Source: an uncultured Colwellia sp. (GTDB taxonomy: Bacteria; Pseudomonadota; Gammaproteobacteria; Enterobacterales; Alteromonadaceae). Taken from it: a stretch of DNA of 48,834 bases. Every line of letters starts with the position of its first letter. The first letter of the stretch is position 1. The DNA lies in contig CAJWZC010000019.1 in the NCBI GenBank assembly GCA_913049915.1, forward strand, positions 1 through 48,834. The letters run 5' to 3'. A model generated the notes under the pieces. That model saw only the letters and a list, made by a program, of their open reading frames with translations. It searched no databases and had not been told where the DNA came from. Both the position numbers and the translations under genes were made by a program. This document shows positions 18,374 to 25,618 of this stretch, piece after piece.

Positions 18374-18388
18374 TGATAATTATTATCA
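18374..18388. promoter_or_regulatory. Fur box upstream of bfd
   Basis: TGATAAT-T-ATTATCA is a perfect 7-1-7 Fur motif, located 58 bp before the bfd start codon. It predicts repression of bfd by iron-loaded Fur. Confidence 0.82.
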
Positions 18389-18446
18389 TTAAGGTTATTA
18401 TAAGCATCACTGTTTATACGTTTTTTTGAAGTTGAGTCTTGTTTTT

Positions 18447-18641
18447 ATGTTTATTTGTATTTGTCATGGTGTTACCGATACACAAATAGAATCCGCAATA
18501 GATAATGGCGCAGAATCGATGAAACAATTGACTCGAGAGCTTAAAGTTGGTTCACAATGCGGTAAATGTTGCCAATGTACTAAACGTATACTGAACAGAA
18601 AATTAATACAAATTGCTGAAGCACAGCCACAAGTTGCTTAA
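18447..18641 (+). CDS. bfd: Bacterioferritin-associated ferredoxin
   Basis: This 64-residue [2Fe-2S] protein passes electrons to bacterioferritin to release stored iron. Cysteines 4, 6, 38 and 41 (MFICIC...SQCGKC) match the E. coli Bfd ligand pattern, and the BFD fold core GVTDTQIESAI is present. The frame is open to a TTG at 18426, but the ATG at 18447 gives the canonical N-terminus. A Fur box lies just upstream, and the bacterioferritin pair is convergent downstream. Extra cysteines at 42 and 44 are unusual neighbours of the cluster ligands. Confidence 0.92.
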   Translation: MFICICHGVTDTQIESAIDNGAESMKQLTRELKVGSQCGKCCQCTKRILNRKLIQIAEAQPQVA

Positions 18642-18716
18642 CTACTAACTAACAAGTTTAATCATTAACAGACTAACTATTAACTGCACTTCAGACATTA
18701 CTTAAAATATTAGAAA

Positions 18717-19184
18717 TCAACTCATCATTGATTGCAAATAGTTTTCTATACCTGCATGATCAATAATATACTGTTGAGATTCAATCCAGTCTATTTGCTC
18801 TTCTACATTTTCCAGTAAGTCTTCCGCTAAATCTCTACTGATATAATCTTGTAGCTTTTCACTCTCCACAATTAATTTTTGTAACGCTTGTCGAGATACA
18901 TACTCTAAATTCATATTTGATTGCAGTATTTCTGTCGTATGCTCACCTATGTGTAAGCGTCCCAAATCTTGTAGATTTGGTAGACCCTCTAAAAATAATA
19001 TCCGCTCAATAACTTTATCCGCTTGCTTCATTTTCTCAATAGAGACTTTATAGTCTGCTTTATTAAGCTTTTCTAATCCCCAATTTTTATACATACGCGC
19101 ATGTAAAAAATATTGATTAATCGCTATTAGATCTATAGCCAAGGTACTATTTAATAGTACTATAATTTTTTTGTTACCTTTCAT
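18717..19184 (-). CDS. Bacterioferritin subunit, haem-binding type with degenerate ferroxidase site
   Basis: This 155-residue bacterioferritin-family four-helix protein keeps the haem ligand Met52 (IEKMKQAD) and Glu94. It has lost most di-iron ligands: residue 18 is Asp, 51 is Lys, 54 is Gln, 127 is Val and 130 is Gln. It therefore cannot build a normal ferroxidase centre and should work only inside a mixed shell with the partner encoded 10 bp upstream. The ribosome-binding site (GGGGGGAG) overlaps the partner's TAG stop region, which implies translational linkage. A 17-nt palindrome lies in the first codons (19144-19160). Confidence 0.9.
   Translation of the reverse strand: MKGNKKIIVLLNSTLAIDLIAINQYFLHARMYKNWGLEKLNKADYKVSIEKMKQADKVIERILFLEGLPNLQDLGRLHIGEHTTEILQSNMNLEYVSRQALQKLIVESEKLQDYISRDLAEDLLENVEEQIDWIESQQYIIDHAGIENYLQSMMS
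19144..19160. repeat. Palindrome in the first codons of the haem-type bacterioferritin gene
   Basis: GTACTATT-T-AATAGTAC is a perfect 8-1-8 dyad about 25 nt inside the coding sequence. In RNA it would form only a short, weak hairpin. It could modulate initiation of this subunit relative to its partner, but may be chance. Confidence 0.35.
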
Positions 19185-19194
19185 AATCTCCCCC

Positions 19195-19680
19195 CTACCC
19201 CGGTAGATGCTGCCCCATATAAGATTGAATATAATTTTGAATACCTATTTTATCAATAAGTCCCAGCTGTTTTTCGAGCCAATAAACATGATCTTCTTCC
19301 GTATCAACAAGAAGTTTCTCTAACATCTCTCTACTTTGGAAATCGCCTTCACTTTCACATAAGGTAATTGATACTTTTAATGCTGCTACTACTTCCATTT
19401 CCAGTATCAAGTCATTATTAAGCATACTCGGCACATCATTACCGATAATAAGATCTCGTCGAGCAACTAAATTAGGTATACCCTCAAGAAATAAAATTCT
19501 CTTTATTAGCGCATCAGCATGAGTAATTTCTTCTTGCATCTCATGGTCAAGTTGATCGAACAGTTTATCTAGCCCCCAATCTTGATACATTCGAGAATGA
19601 ATAAAGTACTGGTCAATAGCTGCTAACTCGTTGTGCAACAAATCGTTAAGACTTGCTATAACTTTTGGGCTACCCTTCAT
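19195..19680 (-). CDS. Bacterioferritin subunit, ferroxidase type lacking the haem Met
   Basis: The 161-residue protein carries all ferroxidase ligands: Glu18 (HNELAAIDQYF), Glu51 and His54 (EEITHAD), Glu94, and Glu128 with His131 (EEDHVYWLE; offset by one from E. coli). The haem-ligand position 52 is Ile instead of Met. It should oxidise Fe(II) but not bind haem at the subunit interface by itself. A GAGG ribosome-binding site precedes the ATG at 19680. It is the first gene of a two-gene operon with the haem-type subunit and is convergent with bfd. Confidence 0.92.
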   Translation of the reverse strand: MKGSPKVIASLNDLLHNELAAIDQYFIHSRMYQDWGLDKLFDQLDHEMQEEITHADALIKRILFLEGIPNLVARRDLIIGNDVPSMLNNDLILEMEVVAALKVSITLCESEGDFQSREMLEKLLVDTEEDHVYWLEKQLGLIDKIGIQNYIQSYMGQHLPG

Positions 19681-19954
19681 GTTAACCTCTATATTAGTTG
19701 TAAAAACACTGTAAATCAGTTGCTTTAAAGCGTAGTAGATAGCTGAGGATTTATCGAGTTAATGTAGTGAATTATGTTATTAAAAATTTATATTTAAAGT
19801 CTAAAGTATTCGTTATTTATAAATAATGGGCATAAAAAATTATAATGTACGATTAATAGCTTAAAATCCTATATTTATATTTTAATAACGTATAACAAAT
19901 AGCCATCTAAACATCTAGAGTTTGCTAATAGTTATGAATCACTATAGAATCTAC
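19681..19954. other. Intergenic region between bfr and the B12 operon
   Basis: A/T-rich stretch that must contain the divergent promoters of the bacterioferritin pair and of the cobalamin-riboswitch transcript. I found no Fur box here comparable to the one before bfd and no coding frame. Confidence 0.4.
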
Positions 19955-20075
19955 ATCTCAAAGGTTTTATTGTGTTAACGAAGATGGTTAAAATCCATTA
20001 CTGTGCCCGCAACTGTGAATGAATAGATATTTATTTTTACTTAAATACTGTTTCAAAGTCAGATAGCTAACCAAA
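19955..20075 (+). ncRNA. Cobalamin (AdoCbl/B12) riboswitch
   Basis: The conserved core is readable: AAGATGGTTAAAATCC (19981-19996), then CTGTGCCCGCAACTGTGA (20001-20018) and the closing AGTCAGATA near 20058-20066. It sits directly before btuD and a B12 uptake operon. The ribosome-binding region of btuD (GAG at 20109-20111) overlaps the foot of a small CGTG/CACG hairpin (20094-20109), so translational control is possible. No terminator was recognised between the aptamer and the gene. Boundaries are approximate. Confidence 0.9.
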
Positions 20076-20118
20076 AAAAACTATACTTATTACCGTGCGG
20101 GAAAACACGAGTCTAATT

Positions 20119-20949
20119 ATGTCAACACTGCTAAAGATCTCAAGCCTTAGCTGGATAGTTCCCAATAAAATTATTTTGCATAACATTAACTTTAATGTTA
20201 ACAAAGGTGAAGTAATTGGTATTATTGGGCCAAATGGCGCGGGTAAAACAAGCCTACTACGCTGCTTAACTAACCAAGCGAATATGCTTGCTAGTAAAAA
20301 CGTAAGTGGTAGCGTTCAGCTAAAAAATCGCCACATAACTCAGTACAATGCTAAAGAAATTGCTCAACACTTCGCTCTAGTTATGCAGAAAAATGACAGC
20401 ATTTTTGCCTTATCAGTGCAAGATGTTATGAAAATGGGCTTACTACCGCACAAAACGCTTTTTTCAATAGACAGTGATCACGATAAAGCCCAAATCAGTT
20501 TAGCACTTAAAAAAGTTGGTTTAGAGCATGCGCTACATAATCTATTCAATCAACTATCAGGTGGAGAGCAACAGCGCGTTCTCATTGCTAGAGCGCTGGT
20601 GCAAGCCAGTCAAATCTTGATCTTAGATGAGCCAACCAATCATTTAGATGTTTATTACCAGCATCAGGTTTTACAGCTAGTGAATAAACTCAATATCACC
20701 GTAATCATGACAGTTCATGACCTTAATTTAGCTAGCTTATATTGTCAGCGTTTATTACTGTTAAACCAAGGAGAGCTAATTTGTGATGGCTCACCTAAAG
20801 AAGTATTAGCACCCAAGCAATTAAGCCAAGTATTTGGTTTACCTTGTAAACAGAGTATCGACACAATAACAGGTGCAATACAGGTATCTTTCTACCTTAA
20901 TGAAATTGATACTCAAAATAACTACTTTTTGGAGTCTTTGGGTGAATAA
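20119..20949 (+). CDS. btuD: Vitamin B12 ABC transporter, ATP-binding protein
   Basis: The 276-residue FecE/BtuD-type ATPase carries Walker A GPNGAGKTS (37-45), Q-loop Gln90, signature LSGGEQQR (146-153), Walker B ILILDEPTNHLD (166-177) and switch His200. It powers cobalamin import with the following permease. The frame is open to a GTG at 20095, but that start has no ribosome-binding site and overlaps the riboswitch exit hairpin. The ATG at 20119 is preferred. It is the first gene of the riboswitch operon, and its end overlaps the btuC start by 8 nt. Confidence 0.92.
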   Translation: MSTLLKISSLSWIVPNKIILHNINFNVNKGEVIGIIGPNGAGKTSLLRCLTNQANMLASKNVSGSVQLKNRHITQYNAKEIAQHFALVMQKNDSIFALSVQDVMKMGLLPHKTLFSIDSDHDKAQISLALKKVGLEHALHNLFNQLSGGEQQRVLIARALVQASQILILDEPTNHLDVYYQHQVLQLVNKLNITVIMTVHDLNLASLYCQRLLLLNQGELICDGSPKEVLAPKQLSQVFGLPCKQSIDTITGAIQVSFYLNEIDTQNNYFLESLGE

Positions 20950-21928
20950 AGTATCAATAACCTTATTCGTATTAGCAATATTAGTTATTTTATCTGCTCT
21001 TACTGCTATTACATTTGGCCCAGCTGATATTGATGCATCACAATTATTAGATTGCTTAGTCGGCACTTGTCAAAATCAAATAGCCAATGTTGTTATATGG
21101 CAAGTACGTATTCCAAGAGTGCTTGTTGCACTGGTAGCAGGAATGGGCTTAGCTATTGCCGGTGCTATTTTACAAAATACCACACGAAATCCTCTCGCTG
21201 ATCCTTACCTTTTTGGTATTGTTTCTGGTGCTGGTTTAGGTGCAACAATCGCCAACATTTCCTTAGCCGATAATCTCACTGTGGCCTTACCTTTGGCAGC
21301 ATTTCTCGGCGCACTATTTTCTGTCATCATTGTAGTATTTATCGCTAAAGTACTTCAGCGTATGGAGCAACTATTACTCGCTGGCGTTGCGGTATCCTTT
21401 ATGCTTGCATCAATAACTCAGTTTATTTTATATTTTGGTGAACCTTTTGCCACTAACCGCGTTATATTTTGGTTAATGGGTAGTTTAGCGCGCGTTGAAA
21501 TGAGTAACTTCTATGTAATAGCGAGTGTTCTTATTGTAGCTATAGTTACCGTTATTGCACTACACAGACAAATAGATGCGCTATTATTAGGGGATGAAAG
21601 TGCTGCTAGCTTAGGCGTTAATGTAGATAAGCTACGGTTACTTATGCTGGGAATTTGCGCAGCACTAACCGCAACGATTGTTGCCTATTGTGGTGGTATT
21701 GGCTTTGTTGGCTTGATGATACCTCATATTGTAAGACAACTTATTGGCGTAACAACGCTTAAGTTAATCATAGGCAGTGCATTCGTTGGTGCCATATTCC
21801 TTATTTGGGTCGACGTGATTGCTCGCTCATCACTGCCTCACGCCGAAATCCCCGTCGGCATTATAACTTCGGCACTAGGCAGTATATTCTTTTTGTTTAT
21901 TATGTATCGAACACGTGCAATAACGTAA
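20942..21928 (+). CDS. btuC: Vitamin B12 ABC transporter, permease (GTG start)
   Basis: This 328-residue FecCD-family permease has about ten transmembrane helices. Family motifs include WQVRIPRVLVALVAGMGLA and GAILQNTTRNPLADP, with GGIGFVGLMIPHIVR near the C-terminus (the coupling region). The longer frame from 20873 would overlap btuD by 77 nt and add residues with no family counterpart. The GTG at 20942 has GGAG at 20931-20934 (7-nt spacer) and gives the normal length of about 330. The 8-nt overlap with btuD indicates translational coupling. Confidence 0.92.
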   Translation: MNKVSITLFVLAILVILSALTAITFGPADIDASQLLDCLVGTCQNQIANVVIWQVRIPRVLVALVAGMGLAIAGAILQNTTRNPLADPYLFGIVSGAGLGATIANISLADNLTVALPLAAFLGALFSVIIVVFIAKVLQRMEQLLLAGVAVSFMLASITQFILYFGEPFATNRVIFWLMGSLARVEMSNFYVIASVLIVAIVTVIALHRQIDALLLGDESAASLGVNVDKLRLLMLGICAALTATIVAYCGGIGFVGLMIPHIVRQLIGVTTLKLIIGSAFVGAIFLIWVDVIARSSLPHAEIPVGIITSALGSIFFLFIMYRTRAIT

Positions 21929-21983
21929 TAAATTGATATTTAAAAATTAATGTTTAATAAATCACAACAGCAGAGATAATATT

Positions 21984-22601
21984 ATGACTGATGAAAAAAT
22001 TACTGACAGCAACATGTCTGATAAGCACAAACAAAGAATGCAAAAGTTAAAAGAGAAAGTAGATTCTCGTATTAATAGTGCTACTGATGAACGCGGCTTG
22101 CTTATTGTCATTACAGGTAATGGCAAAGGTAAAAGTACATCAGGTTTTGGTACTGTAGCTCGTGCTGTTGGCCATGGTCTTAATGCGGCTGTTGCGCAAT
22201 TCATCAAAGGAACATGGGCTTGTGGCGAACGTCAATTACTTGAAAATGCGGGTGTAAAATTTAGTGTTATGGGTACAGGTTTTACCTGGAATACTCAAGA
22301 TAAGGAAAAAGACATCGCTGCAGCAAAACAGGTATGGCTTAAGTGTAAAGAGCTACTCAAGGATACTAACCTTGATCTGGTGTTACTTGATGAGATGACT
22401 TACATGTTGTCGTATAAATACCTTGATCTAGACGAAGTCATTGAAGCTTTGAACAATCGTCCTAAACATCAACACGTGATAATTACAGGCCGTGCTTGTC
22501 ATCGCGCTATTATTGAGATTGCCGATACGGTTAGCGAAGTTCAATCAATAAAACATGCTTTTGATAACGGTATTAAAGCGCAAAAAGGTATTGATTGGTA
22601 A
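21984..22601 (+). CDS. cobO: Cob(I)alamin / cob(I)yrinic acid a,c-diamide adenosyltransferase
   Basis: The 205-residue CobO/BtuR-type enzyme transfers the adenosyl group of ATP to the corrinoid cobalt, making coenzyme B12 from imported cobalamin. The P-loop is GNGKGKS (45-51). Other family motifs are FGTVARAVGHG, QFIKGTWACGE, DLVLLDEMTYML and VIITGRACH. It lies 56 bp after btuC in the riboswitch operon. Pairing uptake with adenosylation, with no corrin-ring biosynthesis genes nearby, indicates a salvage operon. Confidence 0.94.
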   Translation: MTDEKITDSNMSDKHKQRMQKLKEKVDSRINSATDERGLLIVITGNGKGKSTSGFGTVARAVGHGLNAAVAQFIKGTWACGERQLLENAGVKFSVMGTGFTWNTQDKEKDIAAAKQVWLKCKELLKDTNLDLVLLDEMTYMLSYKYLDLDEVIEALNNRPKHQHVIITGRACHRAIIEIADTVSEVQSIKHAFDNGIKAQKGIDW

Positions 22602-22681
22602 GTATTCAATACCTGTAAGTAATTATTTAGGCTTATCTATTAAGTCAATGCACTTTGTTTATAACCAAAAGAAATATCACG

Positions 22682-23578
22682 ATGAAATTAACTTATCTAC
22701 TTTTGACATTACTGCTTATTGCGGACTCAGCTTTTGCTAAGTCCGACAATGAGAGTCACAATAAAAGTAATAATAAAAGTGACAAGCCAACGATAATAGC
22801 CCTCGCCCCACACATAGTAGAAATGCTTTATGATGTTGGCGCTGGTAATCAAATTATTGGTACTACAGCTTTTGCTGACTATCCTGAGCAGGCAAAGAAA
22901 ATCCCTAGAATAGGTAATTATATACGCTTACAGCTAGAGCGTGTTATTGAGCTTCAGCCAGACTTAATAATAGCGTGGAAAAGTGGTAACCCAAGTGATG
23001 ATTTAGCGAGATTAGAACAACTAGGTTTCAAGATTATTTACTCTCAACCTCACACGTTTTCAGATATCGCCAACGAGGTGCGTAGCTTTGCTAAAATTAC
23101 TGGTCACACAGTACAAGGTGAACAAGTTGCGAAAAAATTTGAACACGAACTAGCCATAATAAAAAATATCTACAAAAATAAAACTGAAATCACGGGCTTT
23201 TACGAGCTTTGGTCACGCCCTTTAACAACGATAGCTAAAGGTAGTTGGCCTCAGCAATTTTTAAATATATGCAAAGTAAAAAATCCGTTTCAACAGGTGA
23301 TCACACCCTACCCACAAATTAGTATCGAGCAAGTACTGCCTGCTTCAGTACAACTTATTATTCAGCCACTATCGGTAAATCAAAAAGACCGTGAAGCGTT
23401 TAATTGGCAAGATTGGCCAATAATACCAGCCGTTGCCAATAAACAGATAATTCAACCTGATGCCGATGCAATGCATCGCATGTCACTACGTAGCTTAATG
23501 GCATTAAAAGAGTTATGCCAAGCCATTGATAGTACTCGAACATATTTACTTGCTAATACAACTACTGCTAAATCATAG
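22682..23578 (+). CDS. btuF: Vitamin B12 periplasmic binding protein
   Basis: This 298-residue exported protein has the signal MKLTYLLLTLLLIADSAFA. A Ser/Asn/Lys-rich linker (residues ~20-38) precedes the class III periplasmic binding fold. BtuF-like stretches are IIALAPHIVEMLY, TTAFADYPEQAKKIPRIG, LERVIELQPDLIIAW and a C-terminal MSLRSLMALKELCQAI. The frame is open to a TTG at 22655, but the ATG at 22682 begins the signal peptide. It delivers cobalamin from BtuB to BtuCD. Its stop (TAG 23576-23578) directly abuts the btuB ATG. Confidence 0.92.
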   Translation: MKLTYLLLTLLLIADSAFAKSDNESHNKSNNKSDKPTIIALAPHIVEMLYDVGAGNQIIGTTAFADYPEQAKKIPRIGNYIRLQLERVIELQPDLIIAWKSGNPSDDLARLEQLGFKIIYSQPHTFSDIANEVRSFAKITGHTVQGEQVAKKFEHELAIIKNIYKNKTEITGFYELWSRPLTTIAKGSWPQQFLNICKVKNPFQQVITPYPQISIEQVLPASVQLIIQPLSVNQKDREAFNWQDWPIIPAVANKQIIQPDADAMHRMSLRSLMALKELCQAIDSTRTYLLANTTTAKS

Positions 23579-25618
23579 ATGGATACTTTGCTTCAAAATA
23601 AAATCACTTCGATAACTGTTATTACTTTAATAGCCTGCGCGGAATTATTGCCTTTGAGCAAAGCACAAGCATATTCTAATGAGAATACTTCTGATGTGGA
23701 AGTAATTGAGATAGTCAATAACCATGAATTTGCTAGCAGTAATTATCAAGTACTTCGTCGTGAAGACTTTATTGACTCATCACAAAGTTTATCAGATATC
23801 TTAGGACAAATTAATGGTATTCAAATTAGACAAATCAGTGGTATTGGTAATCCTGTATCAATTTCTATTCGTGGTTCTAGTGCTAAACAGGTCCAATTTT
23901 TTATCGACGGCCAGTTAATCAACGATAGTCAGTTTGGTAGTTTTGATCTTAATCAGATCCCAACAGAGCAAATAGAAAGTATAGAAATCAGTAAAAATCA
24001 GGCTATTGGAACCGGTTCAACGCCTATTGGTGGAGTGATAAGAATCAATACTTATAACCCCAGTGATGATAGTAATAAAGTGAGTGTTGCTCTGGGCTCT
24101 TTTGGTTACCAAGAACTAAATTTACTTAAAAACACTGCTTTTAAACATCATAGCTTAGCTTTTGGTACTACTTATTTAGCTAGCGATAATGATTATTATT
24201 ACTTAGTACCACAAAGTTTTGATAACCCTTCAAAATCAATAACTGAGCCATTAAAGAATAATGCCTTTGAGAAGTTCTCACTCTTCGTCAATGATAGTGC
24301 GCAAATAGATCAGCACCAGCTACGACTAAATCTGACCTACAATAAGCAAGATAAAGGCTTGGCAAATTATCAAAACAACTCGCCAGAAAACAAATCTAAT
24401 ATTTCAATGGACAGCCTTAGATTTGGTCTGCAATACAATTGGTTGAGTAACGTTGAATATATTGACTCTATTGAATTAGAATACTATAACGATCGCAAAG
24501 ATGAGCTTTACCTTGATAGTCTAAATGGGTCTCAGAAAAATACCAACGACTATCAAACTACTAAACAACATGTGGGTATAAAACCAAGCTTTACTGTTAG
24601 CTCTTTTACTTTCAACCCTTTTGCTAATGCAACTGAGAATATATTTACCTCTTTTAGTACCCAGAATGATAAGCCAAATGAATGTAATGGCATCAGTGCT
24701 TGTGATATAGAAGCAAAACAAGAACAAATTAATTTAGGCGCTCGCTTTTCTTGGCAAAGTAAATCTTTACCATTGTCTAGTTACCTTTTAGCCAATCAGT
24801 TATTTGAGGATAATAGTAGTGTTGCTTTGAACCAAGTTTCACCGTCAAAAGAACAATCAAAAGAACAATACAACACCCAAGAACTTGGTTTTAACTATGG
24901 TGATAAAAAATTAAAGACTTCTATTAATTGGAGCCAAGGCGTTAGAACACCTACATTATATGAACTCTTTGGTGATAGAGGCGCTTTTAAAGGCAATGAT
25001 AACTTGTTACCCGAAGAAGCTGAAACTTACGCGTTATCGGTAAAGTATCATGACACTATCTCTTCAATGTCCTTCGATGTCTCTTCCTCTGTTTACCAGC
25101 AATCCATAGAGAATTCGATTGTCGCCATCTTTAACTCAAGCGGCACCGGTACTTATACCAATGTTAGCAATGCAGAACTTGTGGGCTTAGAGCTGCAGAT
25201 GGGTAGTCAAATCACCTCAGCACTCTCTATCTCTTTACAAGCGCACTGGATTGATAGTGACACACAATCTGAATACGTTGCTTTTAATAATAAAAAATTA
25301 CCTGGTATTTATCACCAGCAATATAGTGCTGCGCTGAGTTATCAGCTAAATGATACCTTAGCCATCAAAGTAAACACCAATATTGATAAAGAGCTATATT
25401 TTAACCGCAGTAATCAGTTTGAAACCAATGATGAACAAAATAAAACGGGTAACCCTGCTAATCGAATTGTTACCGACTTGTCATTACATTGGCGTGTTAA
25501 AAATTACAGTATCAACTTAAGCTGCGCCAACCTATTTGATGAATACTATCAAGATCTCGCTAACCGCCCAGCACAAGGGCGAAGCATCCAATTAAAATTT
25601 TCTATAGAGGATATATAA
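23579..25618 (+). CDS. btuB: TonB-dependent vitamin B12 receptor
   Basis: The 679-residue outer-membrane barrel begins with a signal peptide ending near KAQA. A TonB-box-like DVEVIEIV follows around residue 40, and the plug domain includes LSDILGQINGIQIRQ, IRGSSAKQVQFFIDG and GSTPIGGVIRINT. A 22-strand-type barrel follows, with LFDEYYQDLANRPAQGRS near the C-terminus as in BtuB and other small receptors. The last residues are FSIEDI, so the protein does not end in the usual terminal aromatic. Riboswitch control and the Btu neighbours support cobalamin as substrate. It abuts btuF and the next lipoprotein gene without a gap, so the three are translated as a block. Confidence 0.9.
   Translation: MDTLLQNKITSITVITLIACAELLPLSKAQAYSNENTSDVEVIEIVNNHEFASSNYQVLRREDFIDSSQSLSDILGQINGIQIRQISGIGNPVSISIRGSSAKQVQFFIDGQLINDSQFGSFDLNQIPTEQIESIEISKNQAIGTGSTPIGGVIRINTYNPSDDSNKVSVALGSFGYQELNLLKNTAFKHHSLAFGTTYLASDNDYYYLVPQSFDNPSKSITEPLKNNAFEKFSLFVNDSAQIDQHQLRLNLTYNKQDKGLANYQNNSPENKSNISMDSLRFGLQYNWLSNVEYIDSIELEYYNDRKDELYLDSLNGSQKNTNDYQTTKQHVGIKPSFTVSSFTFNPFANATENIFTSFSTQNDKPNECNGISACDIEAKQEQINLGARFSWQSKSLPLSSYLLANQLFEDNSSVALNQVSPSKEQSKEQYNTQELGFNYGDKKLKTSINWSQGVRTPTLYELFGDRGAFKGNDNLLPEEAETYALSVKYHDTISSMSFDVSSSVYQQSIENSIVAIFNSSGTGTYTNVSNAELVGLELQMGSQITSALSISLQAHWIDSDTQSEYVAFNNKKLPGIYHQQYSAALSYQLNDTLAIKVNTNIDKELYFNRSNQFETNDEQNKTGNPANRIVTDLSLHWRVKNYSINLSCANLFDEYYQDLANRPAQGRSIQLKFSIEDI

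Noticed and set aside
20095..20118. GTG start for btuD at 20095
   Set aside because: No ribosome-binding site, overlaps the riboswitch exit hairpin, and adds residues not expected for BtuD; the ATG at 20119 is better.
20873..20941. Upstream start for btuC at 20873
   Set aside because: Would overlap btuD by 77 nt and add a segment with no family counterpart; the GTG at 20942 has GGAG at the right distance.
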